Source: Cladorhizidae sp. MBARI D1340-BT2
Taxonomy: Eukaryota > Porifera > Demospongiae > Poecilosclerida > Cladorhizidae
Length of the DNA: 64,000 bases
Reading direction: 5' to 3'
Assembly (NCBI GenBank): GCA_028752905.1
Contig: JAQNBH010000013.1
Span: 20,085,477 to 20,149,476 of the forward strand
Shown here: positions 11,420-25,900 of the stretch, one piece after another
Layout: each line of letters starts with the position of its first letter
How positions within the stretch are numbered: the first letter of the stretch is position 1
The notes under the pieces: generated by a model
What the model saw: the letters and a program-made list of their open reading frames with translations, nothing else
What the model was told of the DNA's origin: nothing
The model's database searches: none
Translations under genes and position numbers: made by a program

Positions 11420-14400
11420 TATCAACAGAGAGCACAGAGAGAGACCTGTCTTAATAGCTATATATCAATGAAGTTTGGAGAATCCATGAAGCTAACATAT
11501 TTAGCATCAAGAGAGAGCAGAGAGAAACCTATCTTGTGATTCTATCAAGTCCATTACTGTGAAGTATGCAGAATATACGGATGTTTGGTATCAAGAGAGA
11601 GAACAGAGAGAGGCCTACCTTTAGAGCTATATATCAAGTCTATTAATTGAAGTGTAGAGAATCTATGAAGCTAACATGTTTAGCACAAGATAGAGAACAC
11701 TGAGAGATACCTATCTTGCAAGTCCATTAAAGTGAAGTGTGCAGAATATATGGATGTTTGGTATCAAGATAGAGCACTTAGAGAGTCCTATCTTAATAGC
11801 TATACATCAACTCTATTCAGTGAAGTGTGGATAATCTACGAAGCTAACATGTTTACCATCAAGTAAGAGTACAATTCATAACTGCCCTAATTAACAAGAC
11901 CAAAGTCCCAGATTTTGTCAACTGATAGAGAAGGCCCTTATCTCCAACATGTCAACAGATTATCAATAAATGTAGTGGTTTTTCACTGGCAGGCCACCGC
12001 TTTGGCAACTGGAAAACGCCAGGAAATATCGCAAACCTTACCACTTCAAATCACCATAACTTGCTAATACTTAGAGTACTCAACATTTTGGCACGTACAA
12101 AAGACAGATAATTAGAAGGGCTATCCTGTGATATAAAAATTATCTTTTTTGGGTAAAGTGTAGAAAAGTTATGAGATTTACGGCCAAAAAAAAAGATTTT
12201 TGTGGGAAAAATGAGAAACATATAGACCAAATTAGGGCAAATATCAAGATAGAGAACACATAATGAAACCTATCATTCGAATCATATCAAGTCCATTACA
12301 GTGAAGTTTGCAGAATATTATGGATGTTTGATATCAACAGAGAGCACAGGGAGAGACCAATCTTAATAGATATATATCAAGTTTATTCAGTGAAGTGTGG
12401 AGAATCTATGAAGCTAACCTGTCTAGCATCAAGATAGAGAACACATAATGAAACCTATCATTCGAATCATATCAAGTCCATTACAGTGAAGTGTGCAGAA
12501 TATATGGATGTTTGTATCAAGAGAGAGCACTTAGAGAGTCCTATCTTAATAGCTTTACATCAAGTCTATTCAGTGAAGTGTGGATAATCTACGAAGCTAA
12601 CATGTTTAGCATCAAGATAGAGAACACATAGAGAAACCTATCCTTCGAGTCATATCAAGTCCATTACAGTGAAGTGTGCATAATAAATGGATTTTTGGTA
12701 TCAACAGAGAGCACAGAGAGAGACCTGTCTTAATAGCTATATATCAATGAAGTTTGGAGAATCCATGAAGCTTACATATTTAGCATCAAGAGAGAGCAGA
12801 GAGAAACCTATCTTGTGATTCTATCAAGTCCATTACTGTGAAGTATGCAGAATATACAGATGTTTGGTATCAAGAGAGAGAACAGAGAGAGGACTACCTT
12901 TAGAGCTATATATCAAGTCTATTAATTGAAGTGTAGAGAATCTATGAAGCTAACATGTTTAGCTCAAGATAGAGAACACTGAGAGATACCTATCTTGCAA
13001 GTCCATTACAGTGAAGTGTGCAGAATATATGGATGTTTGATATCAAGAGAGAGCACTTAGAGAGTCCTATCTTAATAGCTATACATCAAGTCTATTCAGT
13101 GAAGTGTGGATAATCTACGAAGCTAACATGTTTAGCATCAAGTAAGAGTACAATTCATAACTGCCCTAATTAACAAGACCAAAGTCCCAGATTTTGTCAA
13201 CTGATAGAGAAGGCCCTTATCTCCAACATGTCAACAGATTATCAATAAATGTAGTGGTTTTTCACTGGCAGGCCACCGCTTTGGCAACTGTAAAACGCCA
13301 GGAAATATCGCAAACCTTACCACTTCAAATCACCATAACTTGCTAATACTTAGAGTACTCAACATTTTGGCACGTACAAAAGACAGATAATTAGAAGGGC
13401 TATCCTGTGATATAAAAATTATCTTTTTTGGGTAAAGTGTAGAAAAGTTATGAGATTTACGGCCAAAAAAAAAGATTTTTGTGGGAAAAATGAGAAACAT
13501 ATAGACCAAATTAGGGCAAATATCAAGATAGAGAACACATAATGAAACCTATCATTCGAATCATATCAAGTCCATTACAGTGAAGTTTGCAGAATATTAT
13601 GGATGTTTGATATCAACAGAGAGCACAGGGAGAGACCAATCTTAATAGATATATATCAAGTTTATTCAGTGAAGTGTGGAGAATCTATGAAGCTAACCTG
13701 TCTAGCATCAAGATAGAGAACACATAATGAAACCTATCATTCGAATCATATCAAGTCCATTACAGTGAAGTGTGCAGAATATATGGATGTTTGTATCAAG
13801 AGAGAGCACTTAGAGAGTCCTATCTTAATAGCTTTACATCAAGTCTATTCAGTGAAGTGTGGATAATCTACGAAGCTAACATGTTTAGCATCAAGATAGA
13901 GAACACATAGAGAAACCTATCCTTCGAGTCATATCAAGTCCATTACAGTGAAGTGTGCATAATAAATGGATTTTTGGTATCAACAGAGAGCACAGAGAGA
14001 GACCTGTCTTAATAGCTATATATCAATGAAGTTTGGAGAATCCATGAAGCTTACATATTTAGCATCAAGAGAGAGCAGAGAGAAACCTATCTTGTGATTC
14101 TATCAAGTCCATTACTGTGAAGTATGCAGAATATACAGATGTTTGGTATCAAGAGAGAGAACAGAGAGAGGACTACCTTTAGAGCTATATATCAAGTCTA
14201 TTAATTGAAGTGTAGAGAATCTATGAAGCTAACATGTTTAGCTCAAGATAGAGAACACTGAGAGATACCTATCTTGCAAGTCCATTACAGTGAAGTGTGC
14301 AGAGTATATGGATGTTTGATATCAAGAGAGAGCACTTAGAGAGTCCTATCTTAATAGCTATACATCAAGTCTATTCAGTGAAGTGTGGATAATCTACGAA

Positions 14401-15256
14401 GCTAACATGTTTAGCATCAAGTAAGAGTACAATTCATAACTGCCCTAATTAACAAGACCAAAGTCCCAGATTTTGTCAACTGATAGAGAAGGCCCTTATC
14501 TCCAACATGTCAACAGATTATCAATAAATGTAGTGGTTTTTCACTGGCAGGCCACCGCTTTGGCAACTGTAAAACGCCAGGAAATATCGCAAACCTTACC
14601 ACTTCAAATCACAATAAATTGCTAATACTTAGAGTACTCAAAATTTTGGCACGTACAAAAGACAGATAATTAGAAGGGCTATCCGGTGATATAAAAATTA
14701 TCTTTTTTGGGTAAAGTGTAGAAAAGTTATGAGATTTACGGCCAAAAAAAAAGATTTTTGTGGGAAAAATGAGAAACATATAGACCAAATTAGGGCAAAT
14801 ATCAAGATAGAGAACACATAATGAAACCTATCATTCGAATCATATCAAGTCCATTACAGTGAAGTTTGCAGAATATTATGGATGTTTGATATCAACAGAG
14901 AGCACAGGGAGAGACCAATCTTAATAGATATATATCAAGTTTATTCAGTGAAGTGTGGAGAATCTATGAAGCTAACCTGTCTAGCATCAAGATAGAGAAC
15001 ACATAATGAAACCTATCATTCGAATCATATCAAGTCCATTACAGTGAAGTGTGCAGAATATATGGATGTTTGTATCAAGAGAGAGCACTTAGAGAGTCCT
15101 ATCTTAATAGCTTTACATCAAGTCTATTCAGTGAAGTGTGGATAATCTACGAAGCTAACATGTTTAGCATCAAGATAGAGAACACATAGAGAAACCTATC
15201 CTTCGAGTCATATCAAGTCCATTACAGTGAAGTGTGCATAATAAATGGATTTTTGG
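11420..15256 (+). repeat. HOR units 5-7 (3 x 1279 bp)
   Basis: Starts at 11420, 12699 and 13978, each exactly 1279 bp. The tail is b3'-a1'-b3-a4-b4, one dimer more than the ~1095-bp type. Unit 5 has TTAAAGTGAAG and AAGATAGAGCACTT. Units 6-7 have GGCAACTGTAAAACGCC. Unit 7 has the rare GTGCAGAGTATATGG at about 14301. Confidence 0.9.
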
Positions 15257-18200
15257 TATCAACAGAGAGCACAGAGAGAGACCTGTCTTAATAGCTATAT
15301 ATCAATGAAGTTTGGAGAATCCATGAAGCTTACATATTTAGCATCAAGAGAGAGCAGAGAGAAACCTATCTTGTGATTCTATCAAGTCCATTACTGTGAA
15401 GTATGCAGAATATACAGATGTTTGGTATCAAGAGAGAGAACAGAGAGAGGACTACCTTTAGAGCTATATATCAAGTCTATTAATTGAAGTGTAGAGAATC
15501 TATGAAGCTAACATGTTTAGCTCAAGATAGAGAACACTGAGAGATACCTATCTTGCAAGTCCATTACAGTGAAGTGTGCAGAATATATGGATGTTTGATA
15601 TCAAGAGAGAGCACTTAGAGAGTCCTATCTTAATAGCTATACATCAAGTCTATTCAGTGAAGTGTGGATAATCTACGAAGCTAACATGTTTAGCATCAAG
15701 TAAGAGTACAATTCATAACTGCCCTAATTAACAAGACCAAAGTCCCAGATTTTGTCAACTGATAGAGAAGGCCCTTATCTCCAACATGTCAACAGATTAT
15801 CAATAAATGTAGTGGTTTTTCACTGGCAGGCCACCGCTTTGGCAACTGTAAAACGCCAGGAAATATCGCAAACCTTACCACTTCAAATCACAATAAATTG
15901 CTAATACTTAGAGTACTCAAAATTTTGGCACGTACAAAAGACAGATAATTAGAAGGGCTATCCGGTGATATAAAAATTATCTTTTTTGGGTAAAGTGTAG
16001 AAAAGTTATGAGATTTACGGCCAAAAAAAAAGATTTTTGTGGGAAAAATGAGAAACATATAGACCAAATTAGGGCAAATATCAAGATAGAGAACACATAA
16101 TGAAACCTATCATTCGAATCATATCAAGTCCATTACAGTGAAGTTTGCAGAATATTATGGATGTTTGATATCAACAGAGAGCACAGGGAGAGACCAATCT
16201 TAATAGATATATATCAAGTTTATTCAGTGAAGTGTGGAGAATCTATGAAGCTAACCTGTCTAGCATCAAGATAGAGAACACATAGAGAAACCTATCATTC
16301 GAGTCATATCAAGTCCATTACAGTGAAGTATGCATAATAAATGTTTTTTTTGTATCAACAGAGAGCACAGAGAGAGACCTGTCTTAATAGCTATATATCA
16401 ATGAAGTTTGGAGAATCCATGAAGCTAACATATTTAGCATCAAGAGAGAGCAGAGAGAAACCTATCTTGTGATTCTATCAAGTCCATTACTGTGAAGTAT
16501 GCAGAATATACGGATGTTTGGTATCAAGAGAGAGAACAGAGAGAGGCCTACCTTTAGAGCTATATATCAAGTCTATTAATTGAAGTGTAGAGAATCTATG
16601 AAGCTAACATGTTTAGCACAAGATAGAGAACACTGAGAGATACCTATCTTGCAAGTCCATTACAGTGAAGTGTGCAGAATATATGGATGTTTGGTATCAA
16701 GAGAGAGCACTTAGAGAGTCCTATCTTAATAGCTTTACATCAAGTCTATTCAGTGAAGTGTGGATAATCTACGAAGCTAACATGTTTAGCATCAAGTAAG
16801 AGTACAATTCATAACTGCCCTAATTAACAAGACCATGTCCCAGATTTTGTCAACTGATAGAGAAGGCCCTTATCTGCAACATGTCAACAGATTATCAATA
16901 AATGTAGTGGTTTTTCACTGGCAGGCCACCGCTTTGGCAACTGGAAAACGCCAGGAAATATCGCAAACCTTACCACTTCAAATCACCATAACTTGCTAAT
17001 ACTTAGAGTACTCAAAAATTTGGCACGTACAAAAGACAGATAATTAGAAGGGCTATCCGGTGATATAAAAATTATCTTTTTTGGGTAAAGTGTAGAAAAG
17101 TTATGAGATTTACGGCCAAAAAAAAAGATTTTTGTGGGAAAAATGAGAAACATATAGACCAAATTAGGGCAAATATCAAGATAGAGAACACATAATGAAA
17201 CCTATCATTCGAATCATATCAAGTCCATTACAGTGAAGTTTGCAGAATATTATGGATGTTTGATATCAACAGAGAGCACAGGGAGAGACCAATCTTAATA
17301 GATATATATCAAGTTTATTCAGTGAAGTGTGGAGAATCTATGAAGCTAACCTGTCTAGCATCAAGATAGAGAACACATAGAGAAACCTATCATTCGAGTC
17401 ATATCAAGTCCATTACAGTGAAGTATGCATAATAAATGTTTTTTTTGTATCAACAGAGAGCACAGAGAGAGACCTGTCTTAATAGCTATATATCAATGAA
17501 GTTTGGAGAATCCATGAAGCTAACATATTTAGCATCAAGAGAGAGCAGAGAGAAACCTATCTTGTGATTCTATCAAGTCCATTACTGTGAAGTATGCAGA
17601 ATATACGGATGTTTGGTATAAAGAGAGAGAACAGAGAGAGGCCTACCTTTAGAGCTATATATCAAGTCTATTAATTGAAGTGTAGAGAATCTATGAAGCT
17701 AACATGTTTAGCACAAGATAGAGAACACTGAGAGATACCTATCTTGCAAGTCCATTACAGTGAAGTGTGCAGAATATATGGATGTTTGGTATCAAGAGAG
17801 AGCACTTAGAGAGTCCTATCTTAATAGCTTTACATCAAGTCTATTCAGTGAAGTGTGGATAATCTACGAAGCTAACATGTTTAGCATCAAGTAAGAGTAC
17901 AATTCATAACTGCCCTAATTAACAAGACCATGTCCCAGATTTTGTCAACTGATAGAGAAGGCCCTTATCTGCAACATGTCAACAGATTATCAATAAATGT
18001 AGTGGTTTTTCACTGGCAGGCCACCGCTTTGGCAACTGGAAAACGCCAGGAAATATCGCAAACCTTACCACTTCAAATCACCATAACTTGCTAATACTTA
18101 GAGTACTCAAAAATTTGGCACGTACAAAAGACAGATAATTAGAAGGGCTATCCAGTGATATAAAAATTATCTTTTTTGGATAAAGTTTAGAAAAGTTATG

Positions 18201-19636
18201 AGCTTTACGGCAAAAAAACAAGATTTTTGGGGGGGAAATGAGAAACATATAGACCAAATTAGGGCAAATATCAAGATAGAGAACACATAATGAAACCTAT
18301 CATTCGAATCATATCAAGTCCATTACAGTGAAGTGTGCAGAATATATGGATGTTTGTATCAAGAGAGAGCACTTAGAGAGTCCTATCTTAATAGCTTTAC
18401 ATCAAGTCTATTCAGTGAAGTGTGGATAATCTACGAAGCTAACATGTTTAGCATCAAGATAGAGAACACATAGAGAAACCTATCCTTCGAGTCATATCAA
18501 GTCCATTACAGTGAAGTGTGCATAATAAATGGATTTTTGGTATCAACAGAGAGCACAGAGAGAGACCTGTCTTAATAGCTATATATCAATGAAGTTTGGA
18601 GAATCCATGAAGCTTACATATTTAGCATCAAGAGAGAGCAGAGAGAAACCTATCTTGTGATTATATCAAGTCCATTACTGTGAAGTATGCAGAATATACA
18701 GATGTTTGGTATCAAGAGAGAGAACAGAGAGAGGACTACCTTTAGAGCTATATATCAAGTCTATTAATTGAAGTGTAGAGAATCTATGAAGCTAACATGT
18801 TTAGCTCAAGATAGAGAACACTGAGAGATACCTATCTTGCAAGTCCATTACAGTGAAGTGTGCAGAATATATGGATGTTTGATATCAAGAGAGAGCACTT
18901 AGAGAGTCCTATCTTAATAGCTATACATCAAGTCTATTCAGTGAAGTGTGGATAATCTACGAAGCTAACATGTTTAGCATCAAGTAAGAGTACAATTCAT
19001 AACTGCCCTAATTAACAAGACCAAAGTCCCAGATTTTGTCAACTGATAGAGAAGGCCCTTATCTCCAACATGTCAACAGATTATCAATAAATGTAGTGGT
19101 TTTTCACTGGCAGGCCACCGCTTTGGCAACTGGAAAACGCCAGGAAATATCGCAAACCTTACCACTTCAAATCACAATAAATTGCTAATACTTAGAGTAC
19201 TCAAAATTTTGGCACGTACAAAAGACAGATAATTAGAAGGGCTATCCGGTGATATAAAAATTATCTTTTTTGGGTAAAGTGTAGAAAAGTTATGAGATTT
19301 ACGGCCAAAAAAAAAGATTTTTGTGGGAAAAATGAGAAACATATAGACCAAATTAGGGCAAATATCAAGATAGAGAACACATAATGAAACCTATCATTCG
19401 AATCATATCAAGTCCATTACAGTGAAGTTTGCAGAATATTATGGATGTTTGATATCAACAGAGAGCACAGGGAGAGACCAATCTTAATAGATATATATCA
19501 AGTTTATTCAGTGAAGTGTGGAGAATCTATGAAGCTAACCTGTCTAGCATCAAGATAGAGAACACATAGAGAAACCTATCATTCGAGTCATATCAAGTCC
19601 ATTACAGTGAAGTATGCATAATAAATGTTTTTTTTG
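15257..19636 (+). repeat. HOR units 8-11 (1096, 1095, 1093, 1096 bp)
   Basis: Starts at 15257, 16353, 17448 and 18541. Single-block units with four dimers. Units 8, 9 and 11 end with the poly-T spacer and unit 10 with GGATTTTTGG. Unit 10 carries the private GGTATAAAGAGAGAG (near 17615), which recurs only in the unit starting at 39355. Confidence 0.9.
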
Positions 19637-20547
19637 TATCAACAGAGAGCACAGAGAGAGACCTGTCTTAATAGCTATATATCAATGAAGTTTGGAGAAT
19701 CCATGAAGCTAACATATTTAGCATCAAGAGAGAGCAGAGAGAAACCTATCTTGTGATTCTATCAAGTCCATTACTGTGAAGTATGCAGAATATACGGATG
19801 TTTGGTATCAAGAGAGAGAACAGAGAGAGGCCTACCTTTAGAGCTATATATCAAGTCTATTAATTGAAGTGTAGAGAATCTATGAAGCTAACATGTTTAG
19901 CACAAGATAGAGAACACTGAGAGATACCTATCTTGCAAGTCCATTACAGTGAAGTGTGCAGAATATATGGATGTTTGGTATCAAGAGAGAGCACTTAGAG
20001 AGTCCTATCTTAATAGCTTTACATCAAGTCTATTCAGTGAAGTGTGGATAATCTACGAAGCTAACATGTTTAGCATCAAGTAAGAGTACAATTCATAACT
20101 GCCCTAATTAACAAGACCATGTCCCAGATTTTGTCAACTGATAGAGAAGGCCCTTATCTGCAACATGTCAACAGATTATCAATAAATGTAGTGGTTTTTC
20201 ACTGGCAGGCCACCGCTTTGGCAACTGGAAAACGCCAGGAAATATCGCAAACCTTACCACTTCAAATCACCATAACTTGCTAATACTTAGAGTACTCAAA
20301 CTTTTGGTACGTACAAAAGACAGATAATTAGAAGGGCTATCCGGTGATATAAAAATTATCTTTTTTGGGTAAAGTTTAGAAATGTTATGAGCTTTACGGC
20401 CAAAAAACAAGATTTTTGGGGGGGAAATGAGAAACATATAGACCAAATTAGGGCAAATATCAAGATAGAGAACACATAGAGAAACCTATCATTCGAGTCA
20501 TATCAAGTCCATTACAGTGAAGTATGCATAATAAATGTGTTTTTTTG
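19637..20547 (+). repeat. HOR unit 12, 911 bp, short form
   Basis: After the block the array passes straight into b4 (AGAGAACACATAGAGAAACC at about 20466), with no b3-a4 dimer. Only three dimers plus one block are present. It ends with the AATGTGTTTTTTTGT spacer. Confidence 0.9.
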
Positions 20548-22922
20548 TATCAACAGAGAGCACAGAGAGAGACCTGTCTTAATAGCTATATATCAATGAA
20601 GTTTGGAGAATCCATGAAGCTAACATATTTAGCATCAAGAGAGAGCAGAGAGAAACCTATCTTGTGATTCTATCAAGTCCATTACTGTGAAGTATGCAGA
20701 ATATACGGATGTTTGGTATCAAGAGAGAGAACAGAGAGAGGCCTACCTTTAGAGCTATATATCAAGTCTATTAATTGAAGTGTAGAGAATCTATGAAGCT
20801 AACATGTTTAGCACAAGATAGAGAACACTGAGAGATACCTATCTTGCAAGTCCATTAAAGTGAAGTGTGCAGAATATATGGATGTTTGGTATCAAGATAG
20901 AGCACTTAGAGAGTCCTATCTTAATAGCTATACATCAACTCTATTCAGTGAAGTGTGGATAATCTACGAAGCTAACATGTTTACCATCAAGTAAGAGTAC
21001 AATTCATAACTGCCCTAATTAACAAGACCAAAGTCCCAGATTTTGTCAACTGATAGAGAAGGCCCTTATCTCCAACATGTCAACAGATTATCAATAAATG
21101 TAGTGGTTTTTCACTGGAAGGCCACCGCTTTGGCAACTGGAAAACGCCAGGAAATATCGCAAACCTTACCACTTCAAATCACCATAACTTGCTAATACTT
21201 AGAGTACTCAACATTTTGGCACGTACAAAAGACAGATAATTAGAAGGGCTATCCTGTGATATAAAAATTATCTTTTTTGGGTAAAGTGTAGAAAAGTTAT
21301 GAGATTTACGGCCAAAAAAAAAGATTTTTGTGGGAAAAATGAGAAACATATAGACCAAATTAGGGCAAATATCAAGATAGAGAACACATAATGAAACCTA
21401 TCATTCGAATCATATCAAGTCCATTACAGTGAAGTTTGCAGAATATTATGGATGTTTGATATCAACAGAGAGCACAGGGAGAGACCAATCTTAATAGATA
21501 TATATCAAGTTTATTCAGTGAAGTGTGGAGAATCTATGAAGCTAACCTGTCTAGCATCAAGATAGAGAACACATAATGAAACCTATCATTCGAATCATAT
21601 CAAGTCCATTACAGTGAAGTGTGCAGAATATATGGATGTTTGTATCAAGAGAGAGCACTTAGAGAGTCCTATCTTAATAGCTTTACATCAAGTCTATTCA
21701 GTGAAGTGTGGATAATCTACGAAGCTAACATGTTTAGCATCAAGATAGAGAACACATAGAGAAACCTATCCTTCGAGTCATATCAAGTCCATTACAGTGA
21801 AGTGTGCATAATAAATGGATTTTTGGTATCAACAGAGAGCACAGAGAGAGACCTGTCTTAATAGCTATATATCAATGAAGTTTGGAGAATCCATGAAGCT
21901 AACATATTTAGCATCAAGAGAGAGCAGAGAGAAACCTATCTTGTGATTCTATCAAGTCCATTACTGTGAAGTATGCAGAATATACAGATGTTTGGTATCA
22001 AGAGAGAGAACAGAGAGAGGACTACCTTTAGAGCTATATATCAAGTCTATTAATTGAAGTGTAGAGAATCTATGAAGCTAACATGTTTAGCTCAAGATAG
22101 AGAACACTGAGAGATACCTATCTTGCAAGTCCATTACAGTGAAGTGTGCAGAATATATGGATGTTTGATATCAAGAGAGAGCACTTAGAGAGTCCTATCT
22201 TAATAGCTATACATCAAGTCTATTCAGTGAAGTGTGGATAATCTACGAAGCTAACATGTTTAGCATCAAGTAAGAGTACAATTCATAACTGCCCTAATTA
22301 ACAAGACCAAAGTCCCAGATTTTGTCAACTGATAGAGAAGGCCCTTATCTCCAACATGTCAACAGATTATCAATAAATGTAGTGGTTTTTCACTGGCAGG
22401 CCACCGCTTTGGCAACTGGAAAACGCCAGGAAATATCGCAAACCTTACCACTTCAAATCACAATAAATTGCTAATACTTAGAGTACTCAAAATTTTGGCA
22501 CGTACAAAAGACAGATAATTAGAAGGGCTATCCGGTGATATAAAAATTATCTTTTTTGGGTAAAGTGTAGAAAAGTTATGAGATTTACGGCCAAAAAAAA
22601 AGATTTTTGTGGGAAAAATGAGAAACATATAGACCAAATTAGGGCAAATATCAAGATAGAGAACACATAATGAAACCTATCATTCGAATCATATCAAGTC
22701 CATTACAGTGAAGTTTGCAGAATATTATGGATGTTTGATATCAACAGAGAGCACAGGGAGAGACCAATCTTAATAGATATATATCAAGTTTATTCAGTGA
22801 AGTGTGGAGAATCTATGAAGCTAACCTGTCTAGCATCAAGATAGAGAACACATAGAGAAACCTATCATTCGAGTCATATCAAGTCCATTACAGTGAAGTA
22901 TGCATAATAAATGTTTTTTTTG
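20548..22922 (+). repeat. HOR units 13-14 (1279 and 1096 bp)
   Basis: Starts at 20548 and 21827. Unit 13 resembles unit 5 (TTAAAGTGAAG, AAGATAGAGCACTT, CAACATTTTGG) and has a single-base change, CACTGGAAGGCC near 21113. Unit 14 has the GGACTACC/GCTCAAGATAG core and a b3'-a1'-b4 tail. Confidence 0.9.
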
Positions 22923-25900
22923 TATCAACAGAGAGCACAGAGAGAGACCTGTCTTAATAGCTATATATCAATGAAGTTTGGAGAATCCATGAAGCTAACA
23001 TATTTAGCATCAAGAGAGAGCAGAGAGAAACCTATCTTGTGATTCTATCAAGTCCATTACTGTGAAGTATGCAGAATATACGGATGTTTGGTATCAAGAG
23101 AGAGAACAGAGAGAGGCCTACCTTTAGAGCTATATATCAAGTCTATTAATTGAAGTGTAGAGAATCTATGAAGCTAACATGTTTAGCACAAGATAGAGAA
23201 CACTGAGAGATACCTATCTTGCAAGTCCATTACAGTGAAGTGTGCAGAATATATGGATGTTTGGTATCAAGAGAGAGCACTTAGAGAGTCCTATCTTAAT
23301 AGCTTTACATCAAGTCTATTCAGTGAAGTGTGGATAATCTACGAAGCTAACATGTTTAGCATCAAGTAAGAGTACAATTCATAACTGCCCTAATTAACAA
23401 GACCATGTCCCAGATTTTGTCAACTGATAGAGAAGGCCCTTATCTGCAACATGTCAACAGATTATCAATAAATGTAGTGGTTTTTCACTGGCAGGCCACC
23501 GCTTTGGCAACTGGAAAACGCCAGGAAATATCGCAAACCTTACCACTTCAAATCACCATAACTTGCTAATACTTAGAGTACTCAAACTTTTGGTACGTAC
23601 AAAAGACAGATAATTAGAAGGGCTATCCGGTGATATAAAAATTATCTTTTTTGGGTAAAGTTTAGAAATGTTATGAGCTTTACGGCCAAAAAACAAGATT
23701 TTTGGGGGGGAAATGAGAAACATATAGACCAAATTAGGGCAAATATCAAGATAGAGAACACATAGAGAAACCTATCATTCGAGTCATATCAAGTCCATTA
23801 CAGTGAAGTATGCATAATAAATGTGTTTTTTTGTATCAACAGAGAGCACAGAGAGAGACCTGTCTTAATAGCTATATATCAATGAAGTTTGGAGAATCCA
23901 TGAAGCTAACATATTTAGCATCAAGAGAGAGCAGAGAGAAACCTATCTTGTGATTCTATCAAGTCCATTACTGTGAAGTATGCAGAATATACGGATGTTT
24001 GGTATCAAGAGAGAGAACAGAGAGAGGCCTACCTTTAGAGCTATATATCAAGTCTATTAATTGAAGTGTAGAGAATCTATGAAGCTAACATGTTTAGCAC
24101 AAGATAGAGAACACTGAGAGATACCTATCTTGCAAGTCCATTAAAGTGAAGTGTGCAGAATATATGGATGTTTGGTATCAAGATAGAGCACTTAGAGAGT
24201 CCTATCTTAATAGCTATACATCAACTCTATTCAGTGAAGTGTGGATAATCTACGAAGCTAACATGTTTACCATCAAGTAAGAGTACAATTCATAACTGCC
24301 CTAATTAACAAGACCAAAGTCCCAGATTTTGTCAACTGATAGAGAAGGCCCTTATCTCCAACATGTCAACAGATTATCAATAAATGTAGTGGTTTTTCAC
24401 TGGCAGGCCACCGCTTTGGCAACTGGAAAACGCCAGGAAATATCGCAAACCTTACCACTTCAAATCACCATAACTTGCTAATACTTAGAGTACTCAACAT
24501 TTTGGCACGTACAAAAGACAGATAATTAGAAGGGCTATCCTGTGATATAAAAATTATCTTTTTTGGGTAAAGTGTAGAAAAGTTATGAGATTTACGGCCA
24601 AAAAAAAAGATTTTTGTGGGAAAAATGAGAAACATATAGACCAAATTAGGGCAAATATCAAGATAGAGAACACATAATGAAACCTATCATTCGAATCATA
24701 TCAAGTCCATTACAGTGAAGTTTGCAGAATATTATGGATGTTTGATATCAACAGAGAGCACAGGGAGAGACCAATCTTAATAGATATATATCAAGTTTAT
24801 TCAGTGAAGTGTGGAGAATCTATGAAGCTAACCTGTCTAGCATCAAGATAGAGAACACATAGAGAAACCTATCATTCGAGTCATATCAAGTCCATTACAG
24901 TGAAGTATGCATAATAAATGTTTTTTTTGTATCAACAGAGAGCACAGAGAGAGACCTGTCTTAATAGCTATATATCAATGAAGTTTGGAGAATCCATGAA
25001 GCTAACATATTTAGCATCAAGAGAGAGCAGAGAGAAACCTATCTTGTGATTCTATCAAGTCCATTACTGTGAAGTATGCAGAATATACGGATGTTTGGTA
25101 TCAAGAGAGAGAACAGAGAGAGGCCTACCTTTAGAGCTATATATCAAGTCTATTAATTGAAGTGTAGAGAATCTATGAAGCTAACATGTTTAGCACAAGA
25201 TAGAGAACACTGAGAGATACCTATCTTGCAAGTCCATTACAGTGAAGTGTGCAGAATATATGGATGTTTGGTATCAAGAGAGAGCACTTAGAGAGTCCTA
25301 TCTTAATAGCTTTACATCAAGTCTATTCAGTGAAGTGTGGATAATCTACGAAGCTAACATGTTTAGCATCAAGTAAGAGTACAATTCATAACTGCCCTAA
25401 TTAACAAGACCATGTCCCAGATTTTGTCAACTGATAGAGAAGGCCCTTATCTGCAACATGTCAACAGATTATCAATAAATGTAGTGGTTTTTCACTGGCA
25501 GGCCACCGCTTTGGCAACTGGAAAACGCCAGGAAATATCGCAAACCTTACCACTTCAAATCACCATAACTTGCTAATACTTAGAGTACTCAAACTTTTGG
25601 TACGTACAAAAGACAGATAATTAGAAGGGCTATCCGGTGATATAAAAATTATCTTTTTTGGGTAAAGTTTAGAAATGTTATGAGCTTTACGGCCAAAAAA
25701 CAAGATTTTTGGGGGGGAAATGAGAAACATATAGACCAAATTAGGGCAAATATCAAGATAGAGAACACATAGAGAAACCTATCATTCGAGTCATATCAAG
25801 TCCATTACAGTGAAGTATGCATAATAAATGTGTTTTTTTGTATCAACAGAGAGCACAGAGAGAGACCTGTCTTAATAGCTATATATCAATGAAGTTTGGA